A DNA stretch of 42,390 nt from UMGS1696 sp964634795 (GTDB lineage: Bacteria > Bacillota > Clostridia > Oscillospirales > CAG-272), in assembly GCA_964634795.1 (NCBI GenBank), contig CAZWLL010000018.1, positions 1 to 42,390 of the forward strand, in the 5' to 3' direction. The position numbers and the translations under genes were made by a program. How positions within the stretch are numbered: position 1 is the first letter of the stretch; the number at the start of each line of letters is the position of its first letter. Shown in pieces: positions 26,192 through 35,242 of this stretch. The notes below the pieces were generated by a model, which worked only from the letters and a program-made list of their open reading frames with translations, ran no database searches and was not told where the DNA came from.

Positions 26192-26716
26192 TCAAGCCAC
26201 TTTATTGTGTTTTTCGAGTCTCATAAGTGTTCTTGAAAGCGGGTACACAAGCAACCCCATTGCAAGGTTTCCGAATCCATGTACCGCATCCCACGGAAGT
26301 CCCGCTATAATCCATTTTATAGTCGTTGCAAAATCATATCCGAACATTATCGCCTGCGCCGGTGCATATATAGTTCCGTAACTGAATCCGAAAAAAGCAC
26401 ATACAAGCGGATATACAATAAGCGCAACCTTCTTCGACATATTCTGCGGCAAAAGCATAGTTACCGCCCACATGAATGTCCAAAGATATAGATATGGAAT
26501 CCACCACATTGCGAATCCGTAATATAATCCCGACAGCAGAACAAAAACATAAATCGGAATTAACGCACGTACTCTGTAAACTATTGTGAACACCATTACG
26601 AACATAGCAAGCGGATGTATGTTCGGTAATGCCTCAAGAGCAAGCTTTGACGCAAGCATAAGCGCACCGAGCATTGCGAAGACAATCATGCTCCTGATCT
26701 TTGCGTGTGATTTCAT
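26192..26716 (-). CDS. ECF-transporter substrate-binding (S) component, probably cobalamin
   Basis: A 174-residue integral membrane protein with about five to six helices and short loops, the size and look of ECF S components. It includes IHPLAMFVMVFTIVYR, GLYYGFAMWW and a late GLPWDAVHGFGNLAMGLL, which resemble S components of the vitamin-uptake type. It is translationally coupled to the DUF4430 gene (stop and start share a base, TGATG) and both lie under a cobalamin riboswitch. A cobalamin or corrinoid-precursor cargo is therefore inferred. The energising subunits EcfA, EcfA' and EcfT are not in this window, as is usual for group II ECF systems. Confidence 0.8.
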   Translation of the reverse strand: MKSHAKIRSMIVFAMLGALMLASKLALEALPNIHPLAMFVMVFTIVYRVRALIPIYVFVLLSGLYYGFAMWWIPYLYLWTFMWAVTMLLPQNMSKKVALIVYPLVCAFFGFSYGTIYAPAQAIMFGYDFATTIKWIIAGLPWDAVHGFGNLAMGLLVYPLSRTLMRLEKHNKVA

Positions 26717-27126
26717 CAGCCGGCGTAAACTGTATATGTGAGTTCGTAGTGCTCGCCGTCGGCAATATTAGTGGATGATGCACCTGTCATGAGGTACTCA
26801 CCGTCTTTAGAAATAGCCCAGTATGACTGATCGGCACTGTAATCTGCTAATTCGCCGTCTACTGTAGTAATGTAAAGGCCGTATTCATCTGTTGTGCCCT
26901 CAACAATACCTGCTTCAAGCAGTGCGTCTGCAAGTGTTGTTTTTGTGGTTTTGATTTCGTGTTCGGTTGATTCTCCTGCTTTGTTAATTACTTCAACGGT
27001 AATTGTGATTTCTCCGGCTGCTGTGCTTTCTTCGTTGTCCTTTGAGCAGGAAACGATAGTAAGTGCCATAACCGCAATCAGCATTACAACAGCGGAAAAC
27101 TTAAGAATGTTCTTTAACTGTTTCAT
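26716..27126 (-). CDS. DUF4430-domain lipoprotein, putative corrinoid-binding
   Basis: A 136-residue lipoprotein. It has a signal peptide with lipobox IVSC (Cys27), a Ser/Glu-rich linker, and a DUF4430 domain from about 38 to 136 with LADALLEAGIVEG and the hallmark YWAISKDGEYLMTGAS. DUF4430 resembles the C-terminal beta-domain of the vertebrate B12 carriers transcobalamin and intrinsic factor. AAGGAG lies 7 bases before the ATG. Under a cobalamin riboswitch and coupled to an ECF S component, the likely role is surface capture of cobalamin or a related corrinoid. Confidence 0.82.
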   Translation of the reverse strand: MKQLKNILKFSAVVMLIAVMALTIVSCSKDNEESTAAGEITITVEVINKAGESTEHEIKTTKTTLADALLEAGIVEGTTDEYGLYITTVDGELADYSADQSYWAISKDGEYLMTGASSTNIADGEHYELTYTVYAG

Positions 27127-27204
27127 TTTAGTTTCTCCTTATTTTATAAAATAAAATTTGCGCTCCACTGTCAGCATAATGCTGCCGGCACTCGCGGCTG
27201 AACA

Positions 27205-27382
27205 GCGGAAATCGAGGCAGGTATCCCGACTTACACGAATATAGACACCATGCCTTCTCAGTTTCCCAATGGCTCCGAATGCGGTTTTTCGGATATGGTG
27301 CCGTAACGCGATCACGGTGACGGGCTCGTACAGGATTCTCACCTGTTTCCGGTTTAAACAATAAATGTACCTCTGCGTCGTG
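27205..27382 (-). promoter_or_regulatory. Cobalamin riboswitch
   Basis: On the minus strand the aptamer shows GGAAACAGGTGAGAATCC, then CGAGCCCGTCACCGTG, and ends with the B12 box AGTCGGGATACCTGCC (27231-27216). These are the conserved core elements of the class I cobalamin riboswitch in the right order. The expression platform (27204 to 27127) has CCGCTGT/ACAGTGG pairing and a palindromic TTATTTTATAAAATAA just before the GGAG of the DUF4430 gene. Control could be by transcription ending or by hiding the ribosome site; the sequence does not settle which. Confidence 0.93.
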
Positions 27383-27465
27383 ACTATTATAACACTCTAT
27401 TCATCAAATATCAAGTATAATGTAAAATATTAATAAATAGTCCTGTCGATAACATGCTGTTTATA

Positions 27466-27523
27466 ATAAAAAAATAATCACCATAGACTGTAAAACCGAA
27501 CTGACAGTCATATGGTGATTATT
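27466..27523 (-). terminator. Strong intrinsic terminator of the mdh-to-frdA operon
   Basis: On the minus strand AATAATCACCATA (27523-27511) pairs with TATGGTGATTATT (27485-27473), with an inner GACTGT/ACAGTC stem, followed by a T-rich tail. It lies about 80 bases after the frdA stop. The remaining 27383-27465 and 27524-27601 hold no gene. Confidence 0.88.
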
Positions 27524-27601
27524 ATTATACCGATTTCCGTCGAATATCTCTGAATATCCGTTTAAATATTCGCTTTATGATATAAAGCTTTATTAAATCC
27601 G

Positions 27602-29221
27602 TCAGAACGGTGCTTTTTCGATATTCGGATTACCGTGTGTATAAGTCGGAAGAAGCTTAGGAGACTGTACCGATGTTTCTATACCCGCATCACTGAGCTC
27701 CTTTGAGAACTTTTCGATATGCTCGAGTGTAAGCTTGCCTGTAACAACGGATTTCGATTTTTCTGAAGCATATTTACCCGCATTTCTGCCGAATACAATT
27801 ACGTCAAGCAATGAGTTGCCCATGAGTCTGTTTCTGCCATGGATACCGCCGACAACCTCACCTGCGGCGTAAAGGTTCTCAACACCTGTCATGCCGTCCG
27901 ATGTAATGTCAAGTCCTCCGTTTTGATAATGGAGTGTAGGATATACAAGAATCGGCTCTTTTCTTATATCAATACCGTACTTGCCGAACATTCTCATCAT
28001 CGCGGGAATTCTTGCTTCAATTGTTCCCTCTCCGCCTTTGATTTCAATCATAGGTGTATCAAGCCATACACCTACGCCGTCTGCGGTATGCACTCCGTTT
28101 CCTCTTGCGGTGCATTCACGGATAATAGATGCGGCTGATACGTCACGAGTTTCAAGCGGATGCATGAATACTTCACCGTTTACATTCACAAGCTTAGCGC
28201 CGAGTGAACGTACCTTCTCCGTAACAAGTGCGCCGAAAATCTGCTCGGGATATGCCGCTCCTGTCGGATGGTACTGAAGTGTATCAGCATATAAAAGCTT
28301 TGCACCGACTCTGTAGCCTAAGATAAGTCCGTCGGCTGTTGCTCCGTAGTGGTTTGATGTCGGGAAGCCTTGATAATGAAGTCTTCCCGCACCGCCTGTG
28401 GCGAGGATAACGGTTTTCGCACGTGCAACAAGAAGCTCTCTCGTTTCCATATTCATGAGAACAGCTCCTGCGCACTTTCCGTTTTCGTCGAGAATAAGCT
28501 CGACTGCCGATGTAAAGTCAACTACGGGTATACCGCGGTTGAGAACCTCGTCTCTCAAGGTTCTCATAATTTCGGCACCTGAGTAGTCCTTTGCGGCATG
28601 CATTCTCTTTCTTGATGTACCGCCGCCGTGTGTTGTAATCATAGTTCCGTCGGGAGCCTTATCAAATTCAACACCAAGGTCTGAGAGCCACTTAATGGCA
28701 TCCGGAGCTTCATTTACAAGCTTATAAAGAAGCTCGGGCTTTGCGGCAAAGTGACCGCCGCCGAATGCGTCGATATAATGGATTGCAGGGCTGTCGTTAG
28801 GTTTATCTGCAGCCTGAATACCGCCTTCAGCCATCATTGTATTGGCATCACCTATACGAAGCTTTGTTACGATCATTGTTTTCGCGCCGTTGTTGTCGGC
28901 TTCGATAGCTGCGGATGCACCGGCTCCGCCTCCGCCGATAATAAGAACGTCAACATCGTAATCAACCTTGCTAAGGTCAACATCGGCGGCGCTGATTCTC
29001 GAGTGTGCTTCAAGCAAAGCCGCAAGCTCATGAGGAACCTTGTCGCCTGTGTTAACGCCGACCTTAAGGTTTTCGAATTCCGACTGCTTGTAATCGGGAT
29101 GGAAAGTCTGAAGGAGCGTGTCCTTTTCCTCAGCGGTCATTCTGCGCGGTTCAAGGACTGTATTGGCTTCTCTGGCAGCTTCCACCTTTTTCATGGATTC
29201 ATACATCTGTCCCGTATACAT
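27602..29221 (-). CDS. frdA: Fumarate reductase flavoprotein subunit, soluble type
   Basis: A 539-residue flavoprotein expected to reduce fumarate to succinate. An unusual N-terminal extension of about 88 residues precedes the FAD-binding VDVLIIGGGGAGASAAIEA. Active-site features are the THGGGTSRKR stretch, HPTG with His318, and TEKVRSLGAKL with Arg338. At the place where membrane FrdA/SdhA attach FAD covalently (H-T-x-x-A-E-G-G), this protein has Asn127, so FAD should be non-covalent. With no FrdC/FrdD-like anchor in the operon, the enzyme looks soluble. It is 17 bases downstream of frdB and last in an 11-gene operon. L-aspartate oxidase is a related alternative but fits the operon less well. 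Confidence 0.82.
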   Translation of the reverse strand: MYTGQMYESMKKVEAAREANTVLEPRRMTAEEKDTLLQTFHPDYKQSEFENLKVGVNTGDKVPHELAALLEAHSRISAADVDLSKVDYDVDVLIIGGGGAGASAAIEADNNGAKTMIVTKLRIGDANTMMAEGGIQAADKPNDSPAIHYIDAFGGGHFAAKPELLYKLVNEAPDAIKWLSDLGVEFDKAPDGTMITTHGGGTSRKRMHAAKDYSGAEIMRTLRDEVLNRGIPVVDFTSAVELILDENGKCAGAVLMNMETRELLVARAKTVILATGGAGRLHYQGFPTSNHYGATADGLILGYRVGAKLLYADTLQYHPTGAAYPEQIFGALVTEKVRSLGAKLVNVNGEVFMHPLETRDVSAASIIRECTARGNGVHTADGVGVWLDTPMIEIKGGEGTIEARIPAMMRMFGKYGIDIRKEPILVYPTLHYQNGGLDITSDGMTGVENLYAAGEVVGGIHGRNRLMGNSLLDVIVFGRNAGKYASEKSKSVVTGKLTLEHIEKFSKELSDAGIETSVQSPKLLPTYTHGNPNIEKAPF

Positions 29222-29238
29222 AGTGGTTCGCTCCTTCC

Positions 29239-29913
29239 TTATTTCTCAATTTCTCTGTTATTGTAGAGTTCTTTCATTTCCTCGATAGGCTTCTGCATAA
29301 GTGATTCGAGGAGTTCTTCAAACGTACCGTCTTTGATTTCCTTTACTCTGTCTTCAAGATGCTTTGATTCGGGAGCAAGATACTTTCCGTTAAGACGTCT
29401 TGCAAGCATTGCTACCTGAGGATGTGAAATACCTGCCGGGCATCTTGATGAGCAAACACCGCACATAACGCAGTCAAATGAAAGCTCGGCACACTTAGCA
29501 AAATCGCCTCTCTGTGCGTATGCTATGTATTGCATAACATTCAAGCCTTGTGTACATGACTTTGTGCAGGCATTGCATCCGATACAGCAGTATATTTCGG
29601 GATAAAGCTGCATCATGATAGCTTCTGTAGGCTTTACCTTTTCTATATCATAAATCTGTTTTACAAGCGGGAAGAAAGGCAAAGTCGCAATATACATATT
29701 GTCTATTACCTTTGTCTGGCACGCAAGACAAACCTTCAGTTCACGGTCACCCTTGACTCTGTAGATAGTAGCACACGCTCCGCAGAATCCGTTGCGGCAG
29801 CCGCATCCGCGGACAAGCTGATAACCGGCATATTCCATCGCGCCCATTATAGTAAGGTTTGACGGAACCTCGTATTGCTTGCCCATAATAAATACATGAA
29901 CCATATTTTCCAT
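29239..29913 (-). CDS. frdB: Fumarate reductase iron-sulfur subunit
   Basis: A 224-residue iron-sulfur protein of SdhB/FrdB type. The N-terminal ferredoxin-like domain has GCGCRNGFCGAC and a later CLAC for a [2Fe-2S] cluster. The C-terminal part has CCIGCNACTKSC and CVMCGVCSSRCP for two cubane clusters. In methanogen thiol:fumarate reductase the equivalent TfrB is fused to an HdrB-like CCG domain. That domain is absent here, while a separate HdrB is encoded in the same operon. It should pass electrons from the Hdr module to FrdA. Confidence 0.8.
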   Translation of the reverse strand: MENMVHVFIMGKQYEVPSNLTIMGAMEYAGYQLVRGCGCRNGFCGACATIYRVKGDRELKVCLACQTKVIDNMYIATLPFFPLVKQIYDIEKVKPTEAIMMQLYPEIYCCIGCNACTKSCTQGLNVMQYIAYAQRGDFAKCAELSFDCVMCGVCSSRCPAGISHPQVAMLARRLNGKYLAPESKHLEDRVKEIKDGTFEELLESLMQKPIEEMKELYNNREIEK

Positions 29914-29954
29914 TATTCTATCTCCAAAAATTTCATGAAATCATGGGACGCTTA

Positions 29955-30779
29955 TCAATACTCGTCCGGAAGCTCTCCGAGTTCATCGAAACGGAATACA
30001 GGGCCATCCTTGCAAACGTACTTAGCTCCGATATTACATCTGCCGCATTTGCCGACGCCGCATTTCATTCTCAGTTCCATTGTTGTGTATATTTGCGTCT
30101 TACTGAAGCCAAGCTCGGTCAAACCGGCAAGTGTGAATTTAATCATTACCGGAGGTCCGCACATCAGGACTGTCTTCTTAATGTCCGGAGAAAGCTCTTT
30201 TACATAGTTCGGAATAAAGCCTACGTGGCCGTCCCATCCTTCCTGTTCACGGTCAATGGTAAGGTTTACTTCAACGCCGTCATCCTTCATCCATTCATCG
30301 AGGATTTCGTGATAGTCTACCAGGTCATCCTTTGATCTTGCACCGTATACAATCTGAATGCTTCCGTAGTTTTGTCTGTTGTATCTCACATAATTGATAA
30401 CAGAACGCAGAGGAGCAAGTCCGATACCGCCTGCGATGAAAAGCAAATCCTTACCCTTTAATTCGGTTTCAACCGGGAACGGTTTACCGTACGGGCCGCG
30501 GATTGTAATTTCCTGTCCTACATCCATCATGTGGAGCCACTCTGTAAGGCATCCGCATTTTTTGATGGAAAACTCCATGTATTCCTTATTTGTCGGAGAT
30601 GATGTAATAGAGAACATTGCCTCACCGACACCGGGGATTGACAGCATTGCGCACTGTCCCGGCATATGATCAAACGGTTTTTTACCGTCTGGAGTAAGTA
30701 CACGGAATGTTTTTACATCTGGGGTATCGATTCTTATATCTGTGACAACACCTATATGAGGAATTAATGTTTCGTTCAT
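29955..30779 (-). CDS. flxA: NAD(P)H-oxidising flavoprotein, FlxA-like
   Basis: A 274-residue ferredoxin-reductase-type protein. The FAD domain (about 10-100) is followed by an NAD(P)-binding domain with LLFIAGGIGLAPLRSVI near residues 110-126. The C-terminal cysteine motif MKCGVGKCGRCNIG plus a later Cys hold a [2Fe-2S] cluster. This layout is shared by AsrB, hydrogenase gamma subunits and FlxA. The four-gene set with FeS proteins and an MvhD-like subunit next to hdrABC points to FlxA, the NADH entry point. Start overlaps the upstream stop by one base. Confidence 0.85.
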   Translation of the reverse strand: MNETLIPHIGVVTDIRIDTPDVKTFRVLTPDGKKPFDHMPGQCAMLSIPGVGEAMFSITSSPTNKEYMEFSIKKCGCLTEWLHMMDVGQEITIRGPYGKPFPVETELKGKDLLFIAGGIGLAPLRSVINYVRYNRQNYGSIQIVYGARSKDDLVDYHEILDEWMKDDGVEVNLTIDREQEGWDGHVGFIPNYVKELSPDIKKTVLMCGPPVMIKFTLAGLTELGFSKTQIYTTMELRMKCGVGKCGRCNIGAKYVCKDGPVFRFDELGELPDEY

Positions 30780-31804
30780 TATTTTGATTCCTCCGTAAGT
30801 TTTTTCATAACTTTAACGATATTCATGTGAATCGGACATGAAGCAAGACATCTTCCGCATCCGACACATCCGAAGATTCCGTCATTGTTTTCGGGATAAT
30901 AAACAAGCTTGTGCATGAATCTCTGACGGAAACGTTCCTTTTGAGTAAGTCTCGGGTTTCCGCCTGCCATCTTCGTGAAGTCGGAATACATGCAGCTGTC
31001 CCAACATCTGAAACGTTTTACACCTGTATTGGTCTTGAAATCACGAATATCATAGCACTGACATGTCGGACAAACGAATGTACATGTTCCGCATCCCAAG
31101 CAAGCCTCGGAGAGCTCGCTCCATTCGGGTCTGTCGAATAATTCCTTAGTCTTGCCTGCACCGAACGCGGATGTATCAAGCTTAGCGAGCGGAAGGCGTT
31201 CCATTATAGCCTTTGTCTTAGCTTTTGCCTCAGCTGCACCCGATTCATCCTTTTCTTCAAAGCTGCAGTCTATATCAGCTAAAAAGCCGTTACCTTTTTC
31301 GGTCTTCGCTTCAACATAATATCCTGCGTCGGTTTCGGTAAATACAACGTCTCCTGCAGGTTCTGCGGGATTTATACCGAAAGTCGAGCAGAAGCATGTT
31401 TCATGCGGATGACTGCATGACATAGATATGATAAGCGAATGCTCACGACGGTTTTTATAATATGTATCCACAGGTTCGGCAAGGAATACTCTGTCAAGTA
31501 TATCAAAGCTTCGTACATCACATGCACGAACTCCGAATACCGCGAAATTTTCTCTTTCCTCTCTGGGGTCTATTATATCTATCTTTTTATGGTCTATCTT
31601 GAATTCGACAAGATTCTCTGTCTGCGGGAAGAAAAAGTCTTTTGCGCTTCTTGTGGTATGAAGAGCGTTTGAAACTGTTGTTCCTTCACTCCAGAGCTTA
31701 TAGTCAGCCTTGCCTGAATTGTTATCAACAGGGACATAAACCTTCATTACCTTGGCAGCGGATGCGAGAAAATTATTAAGCTCTGACTTTGCTAAAAACT
31801 TCAT
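30779..31804 (-). CDS. flxB: 4Fe-4S dicluster protein, FlxB-like
   Basis: A 341-residue protein resembling AsrA and hydrogenase beta subunits. The N-terminal about 210 residues carry a conserved VFGVRACDVRSFDILD segment. The C-terminal ferredoxin part has CLGCGTCTFVCPTCQC and CVGCGRCLASCPIHMN for two [4Fe-4S] clusters. It lies between flxC and flxA with one-base TAATG overlaps on both sides, so the three products are probably made in balance as a complex. It is paralogous to the next gene upstream. Which is FlxB and which is FlxC in the Desulfovibrio sense is assigned from order and is tentative. Confidence 0.75.
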   Translation of the reverse strand: MKFLAKSELNNFLASAAKVMKVYVPVDNNSGKADYKLWSEGTTVSNALHTTRSAKDFFFPQTENLVEFKIDHKKIDIIDPREERENFAVFGVRACDVRSFDILDRVFLAEPVDTYYKNRREHSLIISMSCSHPHETCFCSTFGINPAEPAGDVVFTETDAGYYVEAKTEKGNGFLADIDCSFEEKDESGAAEAKAKTKAIMERLPLAKLDTSAFGAGKTKELFDRPEWSELSEACLGCGTCTFVCPTCQCYDIRDFKTNTGVKRFRCWDSCMYSDFTKMAGGNPRLTQKERFRQRFMHKLVYYPENNDGIFGCVGCGRCLASCPIHMNIVKVMKKLTEESK

Positions 31805-32793
31805 TATTCCACACCTCTTTCATGTACAATTGAAGGTTCTGCATCATCTGCGGTATATGATGTAAGCGGATGACGTGACTCTGTATCTGTACCGGCTGTG
31901 TAATCACCGTATAATTCATCAATATCCTTGATAAACTTACGGTTAAGCAGGTGCAGCGGAATATGTTCGGGGCAAACTCTTGAGCATTCACCGCAGTCTG
32001 TGCATCTGCCCGCAACGTGGAACGCGCGAATTATATGGAAGTGCTTTTCCTCAAATGAATCTGCTGCAGCCTTCTGCGCAACACCTGAGTTCGGGTTATC
32101 GAAAACACACTGCTCGCATGTGCATGCGGGACATACATTTCGGCAAGCATTGCAGCGGATACATCTCGACAGCTCGCCTCTCCAGAACTCAAAGCGTTCT
32201 TCGGATGTCATTTCTTCAAGCTTTTTAACTAAGTCAAAACGTCCGCAATCCGGTATATCCTCACCGTCATCACCGATAAGCTCATCGTAAACAACATGAT
32301 GTTTGCTCTTGCATGTTTTGCAGCGGTCTGATATAACATCTGATTTAGCTGCTTCCGAGTCACCGTATATGGTTTTAACCACATACTTGTCTCCGTTTTC
32401 TTCAATACCGATTATACCGTCAATACCGCACGCTTTAATTTTATTTACATCCGCTTTTCCTTCACACGGAATACCGATAACGTAAATATTGTCTCTGTTT
32501 ACTCTGTGTTCGGCTGTAAGCTGGTTCAGAGAGAACGTATCACACGGCTTTAAGAATGCGAGTACTTTGCCTTCCTTAGCCGATTCCTTAATAAGATATT
32601 TTGATACATTAGCCGCGCAGAAGTCATCATAAACGAATTCTTTATCTATTTCTTCGGCACTCTCGAACACTGCAGGGGTGGAATCGTAAGAAAACTCACC
32701 GGCTTTCCAGCCAATAACACGTGAAACCGTACCGTTTGAAAGAAGTTCCTTCGCTTTGTTTATCATTGTTTCTTTTACGTTTATTTCTTGCAT
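31804..32793 (-). CDS. flxC: 4Fe-4S dicluster protein with FrhB-like region, FlxC-like
   Basis: A 329-residue protein. The N-terminal two-thirds resemble the FrhB/coenzyme F420-type family (KVLAFLKPCDTFSLNQL, VIGIPCEGK, a CKTCKSKHH motif). The C-terminal third has CIRCNACRNVCPACTCEQC and CTDCGECSRVCP for two [4Fe-4S] clusters. It overlaps flxD by 13 bases, with GGAGG 7 bases before its ATG. It is an electron-transfer subunit between FlxA and HdrA. A direct flavin site is possible from the FrhB-like part but not shown. Confidence 0.72.
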   Translation of the reverse strand: MQEINVKETMINKAKELLSNGTVSRVIGWKAGEFSYDSTPAVFESAEEIDKEFVYDDFCAANVSKYLIKESAKEGKVLAFLKPCDTFSLNQLTAEHRVNRDNIYVIGIPCEGKADVNKIKACGIDGIIGIEENGDKYVVKTIYGDSEAAKSDVISDRCKTCKSKHHVVYDELIGDDGEDIPDCGRFDLVKKLEEMTSEERFEFWRGELSRCIRCNACRNVCPACTCEQCVFDNPNSGVAQKAAADSFEEKHFHIIRAFHVAGRCTDCGECSRVCPEHIPLHLLNRKFIKDIDELYGDYTAGTDTESRHPLTSYTADDAEPSIVHERGVE

Positions 32794-33224
32794 CTCAGAT
32801 CCTCCAGTCTGCGGTTAGGTCCGAGCTTAGTAATTTCCTCGGCAAAGCTGTTCATCGTAGCCGCGAATTTAGCACCTTCAGCCGCGGAAACCCACTCCAC
32901 TCTTGTTCTGTTTCTTTCAATACCGAGATAGTCCAGCATACTGAACAGCAAGGTCATACGGCGACGTGCGTAATAGTTTCCGGATGTATAATGGCAGTCT
33001 CCCGGGTGACATCCGCACAGGATAACTCCATCCGCGCCTCTCTGAAACGCACGCAGAATAAACATCGGGTTTACACGGCAAGAGCACGGAACTCTGATGA
33101 TTTTTACATTGGATGGATACTGTAAACGGTTAGTACCTGACAAATCAGCACCAGCATATGAACACCAGTTGCAGCAAAATGCTACAATGGTCGGTACGAA
33201 TTGTTCGTTTTCATTCATTTGCAT
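32781..33224 (-). CDS. flxD: MvhD/FlxD-type iron-sulfur subunit
   Basis: A 147-residue protein of the MvhD family, which carries a [2Fe-2S] cluster and links a hydrogenase or NADH module to HdrA. Key cysteines lie in AFCCNWCSYAG, VPCSCR and GVILCGCHPGDCHY. It begins inside the end of hdrA (10-base overlap), with GGAGG 10 bases before the ATG. It is the normal neighbour of HdrA in both the Mvh-Hdr and Flx-Hdr complexes. Confidence 0.92.
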   Translation of the reverse strand: MQMNENEQFVPTIVAFCCNWCSYAGADLSGTNRLQYPSNVKIIRVPCSCRVNPMFILRAFQRGADGVILCGCHPGDCHYTSGNYYARRRMTLLFSMLDYLGIERNRTRVEWVSAAEGAKFAATMNSFAEEITKLGPNRRLEDLRCKK

Positions 33225-35206
33225 ATTGCGTCTACCTCCGCCATAATCTGGTTGTTAGAGAATCCGAAGAGGTCCATAGCTCCCGACGGGCAGGTAACGG
33301 TACATGCGCCGCAGCCTTGGCAAACAGCGGGATTTACGCTTGCCACACGTCTTACCTTTGTCGTTCTGTCGGGCATTCTGAATTCCTTCTCGATATAAGT
33401 AATAGCACCATACGGGCAGACATTAGCACACTGCGAGCAGCCGTTGCACATCATTTCGTTTGAATGCGCTACACACGGGTTGCATGTGAGCTTATCCTTA
33501 ACAAGAAGTCCTATAACCTTTGCGGCGCATGCACTTGCCTGCGATACTGTTTCGGGGATATCCTTCGGGCCTTGGCAAACACCTGAGAGATAAATACCTG
33601 CTGTAGGAGATTCTACGGGTCTGAGCTTCGGGTGAGCCTCGGTGAAGAAATCATTGGTATCCATAGATGCCGTAAGCTTTGTCGCAAGAGGACGAGCACT
33701 CTTATCTGGCTCAATAGCAGCTGCAAGCACAACAAGGTCGGCTTTAATATGAAGCTGTTCGTTCATAATAAGATCCGATGCCTGAACATCAAGCGTTCCG
33801 TCAGCCTGAGGTGATACTTTTCCGACAGCGCCTTTAATATAGTGAACTCCGTAGTCCTCAACAGCTCTGCGATAGAATTCATCAAAGTTTTTGCCGGGAG
33901 TTCTTACATCAATGTAGAATACATAAACGTCTGTATCGGGATACTTTTCACGTGTAAGCATAGCGTGTTTTGCAGTGTACATACAGCATATCTTAGAGCA
34001 ATACTGCTTGCCGCGTTCGGGAGTACATCTTGAACCTACGCACTGTACAAATACTATTGTATGAGGATGCTTTCCGTCGGAAGGTCTGAGAAGAGTACCG
34101 GATGTAGGTCCTGCGGCATTTGTAAGTCTTTCGAACTCAAGGGATGTTATAACATCCTTGGACTGGTCGTACGCATATTCGCCGTACTTGGATACGTCGA
34201 TAGGATTAAATCCTGTTGCGACTACAATCGCACCGTATTTTTCTTCTACAATAGTGTCAGTCTGCTTATAATCAATAGCACCTGCCGAGCATACCTTTGC
34301 GCAGACACCGCACTTGCCGTTTTTCAGCATGTTGCAGTAGTCGGGATCAATTGTAGCTACCTTCGGAACAGCCTGAGCAAACGGAATGTATATTGCGTGA
34401 CGATTATCCATGCCGAGGTTAAATTCGTTGGGAACCTTCTTCATAGGACATTTTTCAGTGCACAAACCGCAGCCCGTACATTTTGTTTCGTCAACGTATC
34501 TTGCTTTTCTCTTTATCTTTACTGTGAAGTTTCCTACAAAGCCTGATACCGAATCAACTTCACTGTAAGAGTAAATTTTGATTTTTTCGTTCTGTGCGCA
34601 GTCAACCATCTTAGGAGTAAGAATACATGCCGCACAGTCGAGTGTCGGGAAGGTCTTATCTATCTGAGTCATCTTGCCTCCGATAGTAGGCTTCTTTTCG
34701 ACTATATCAACCTCAAAACCTGCCTCGGCAATGTCAAGCGCAGTCTGAATACCGGCAATACCGCCGCCTATAACAAGCGCTCTCTTTACAACAGGGCTTT
34801 CTCCGGCGATAAGAGGAGTATTCAGAAGTACCTTAGCAATAGCCGCACGTCCGAGAATGATTGCCTTTTCGGTTGCTTCTTTTTTATCTTTATGTATCCA
34901 TGAGCACTGTTCGCGAATGTTCGCAATTTCAACCATGTAAGGGTTGAGTCCGACGGATGCCGCAGCCTTGCGGAATGTAGCTTCATGCATTCTCGGTGAA
35001 CATGAACATACTACAACACCTGTCAGCTTTTCATTTTTAATTGTATCCTTAATCAGATTCTGACCTGATTCCGAACACATATATGTGTAGTCCGTAGCGA
35101 ATACGACGCTCTGCTCTCGTCCTAAGGTTTCCGCTACGACTTTTGTGTCAACTGTACCCGCGATATTAGTACCGCAGTGACATACAAATACACCAATTCT
35201 TTGCAT
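33215..35206 (-). CDS. hdrA: Heterodisulfide-reductase-type subunit A (flavin, six-cluster hub)
   Basis: A 663-residue HdrA of full length. It has an N-terminal domain with CHCGTNIAG and VVVCSCSPRMHE, and a thioredoxin-reductase-like FAD domain starting ALVIGGGIAGIQTALDIAEA. Ferredoxin motifs are CTGCGLCTEKCP, CGVCAKVC, CNGCSQCANVCP and CQGCGACTVTCP. HdrA is the site of flavin-based electron bifurcation in methanogen and bacterial Hdr complexes. Here it is flanked by hdrBC and flxDCBA, so it should take electrons from NADH by way of Flx and split them between ferredoxin and HdrB/FrdAB. Confidence 0.95.
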   Translation of the reverse strand: MQRIGVFVCHCGTNIAGTVDTKVVAETLGREQSVVFATDYTYMCSESGQNLIKDTIKNEKLTGVVVCSCSPRMHEATFRKAAASVGLNPYMVEIANIREQCSWIHKDKKEATEKAIILGRAAIAKVLLNTPLIAGESPVVKRALVIGGGIAGIQTALDIAEAGFEVDIVEKKPTIGGKMTQIDKTFPTLDCAACILTPKMVDCAQNEKIKIYSYSEVDSVSGFVGNFTVKIKRKARYVDETKCTGCGLCTEKCPMKKVPNEFNLGMDNRHAIYIPFAQAVPKVATIDPDYCNMLKNGKCGVCAKVCSAGAIDYKQTDTIVEEKYGAIVVATGFNPIDVSKYGEYAYDQSKDVITSLEFERLTNAAGPTSGTLLRPSDGKHPHTIVFVQCVGSRCTPERGKQYCSKICCMYTAKHAMLTREKYPDTDVYVFYIDVRTPGKNFDEFYRRAVEDYGVHYIKGAVGKVSPQADGTLDVQASDLIMNEQLHIKADLVVLAAAIEPDKSARPLATKLTASMDTNDFFTEAHPKLRPVESPTAGIYLSGVCQGPKDIPETVSQASACAAKVIGLLVKDKLTCNPCVAHSNEMMCNGCSQCANVCPYGAITYIEKEFRMPDRTTKVRRVASVNPAVCQGCGACTVTCPSGAMDLFGFSNNQIMAEVDAICK

Positions 35207-35242
35207 TATTCTTCTTGCCTTTCTTTAAAAAGGTTACCGTAT

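Noticed and set aside
27602..29221. L-aspartate oxidase (NadB)
   Set aside because: The family is related and FAD is likely non-covalent, but no nadA/nadC is nearby and the partner frdB and fumC argue for fumarate reductase.
30779..32793. Anaerobic sulfite reductase asrAB
   Set aside because: Two proteins resemble AsrA and one AsrB, but no AsrC siroheme subunit is present and the MvhD/HdrABC context fits Flx.
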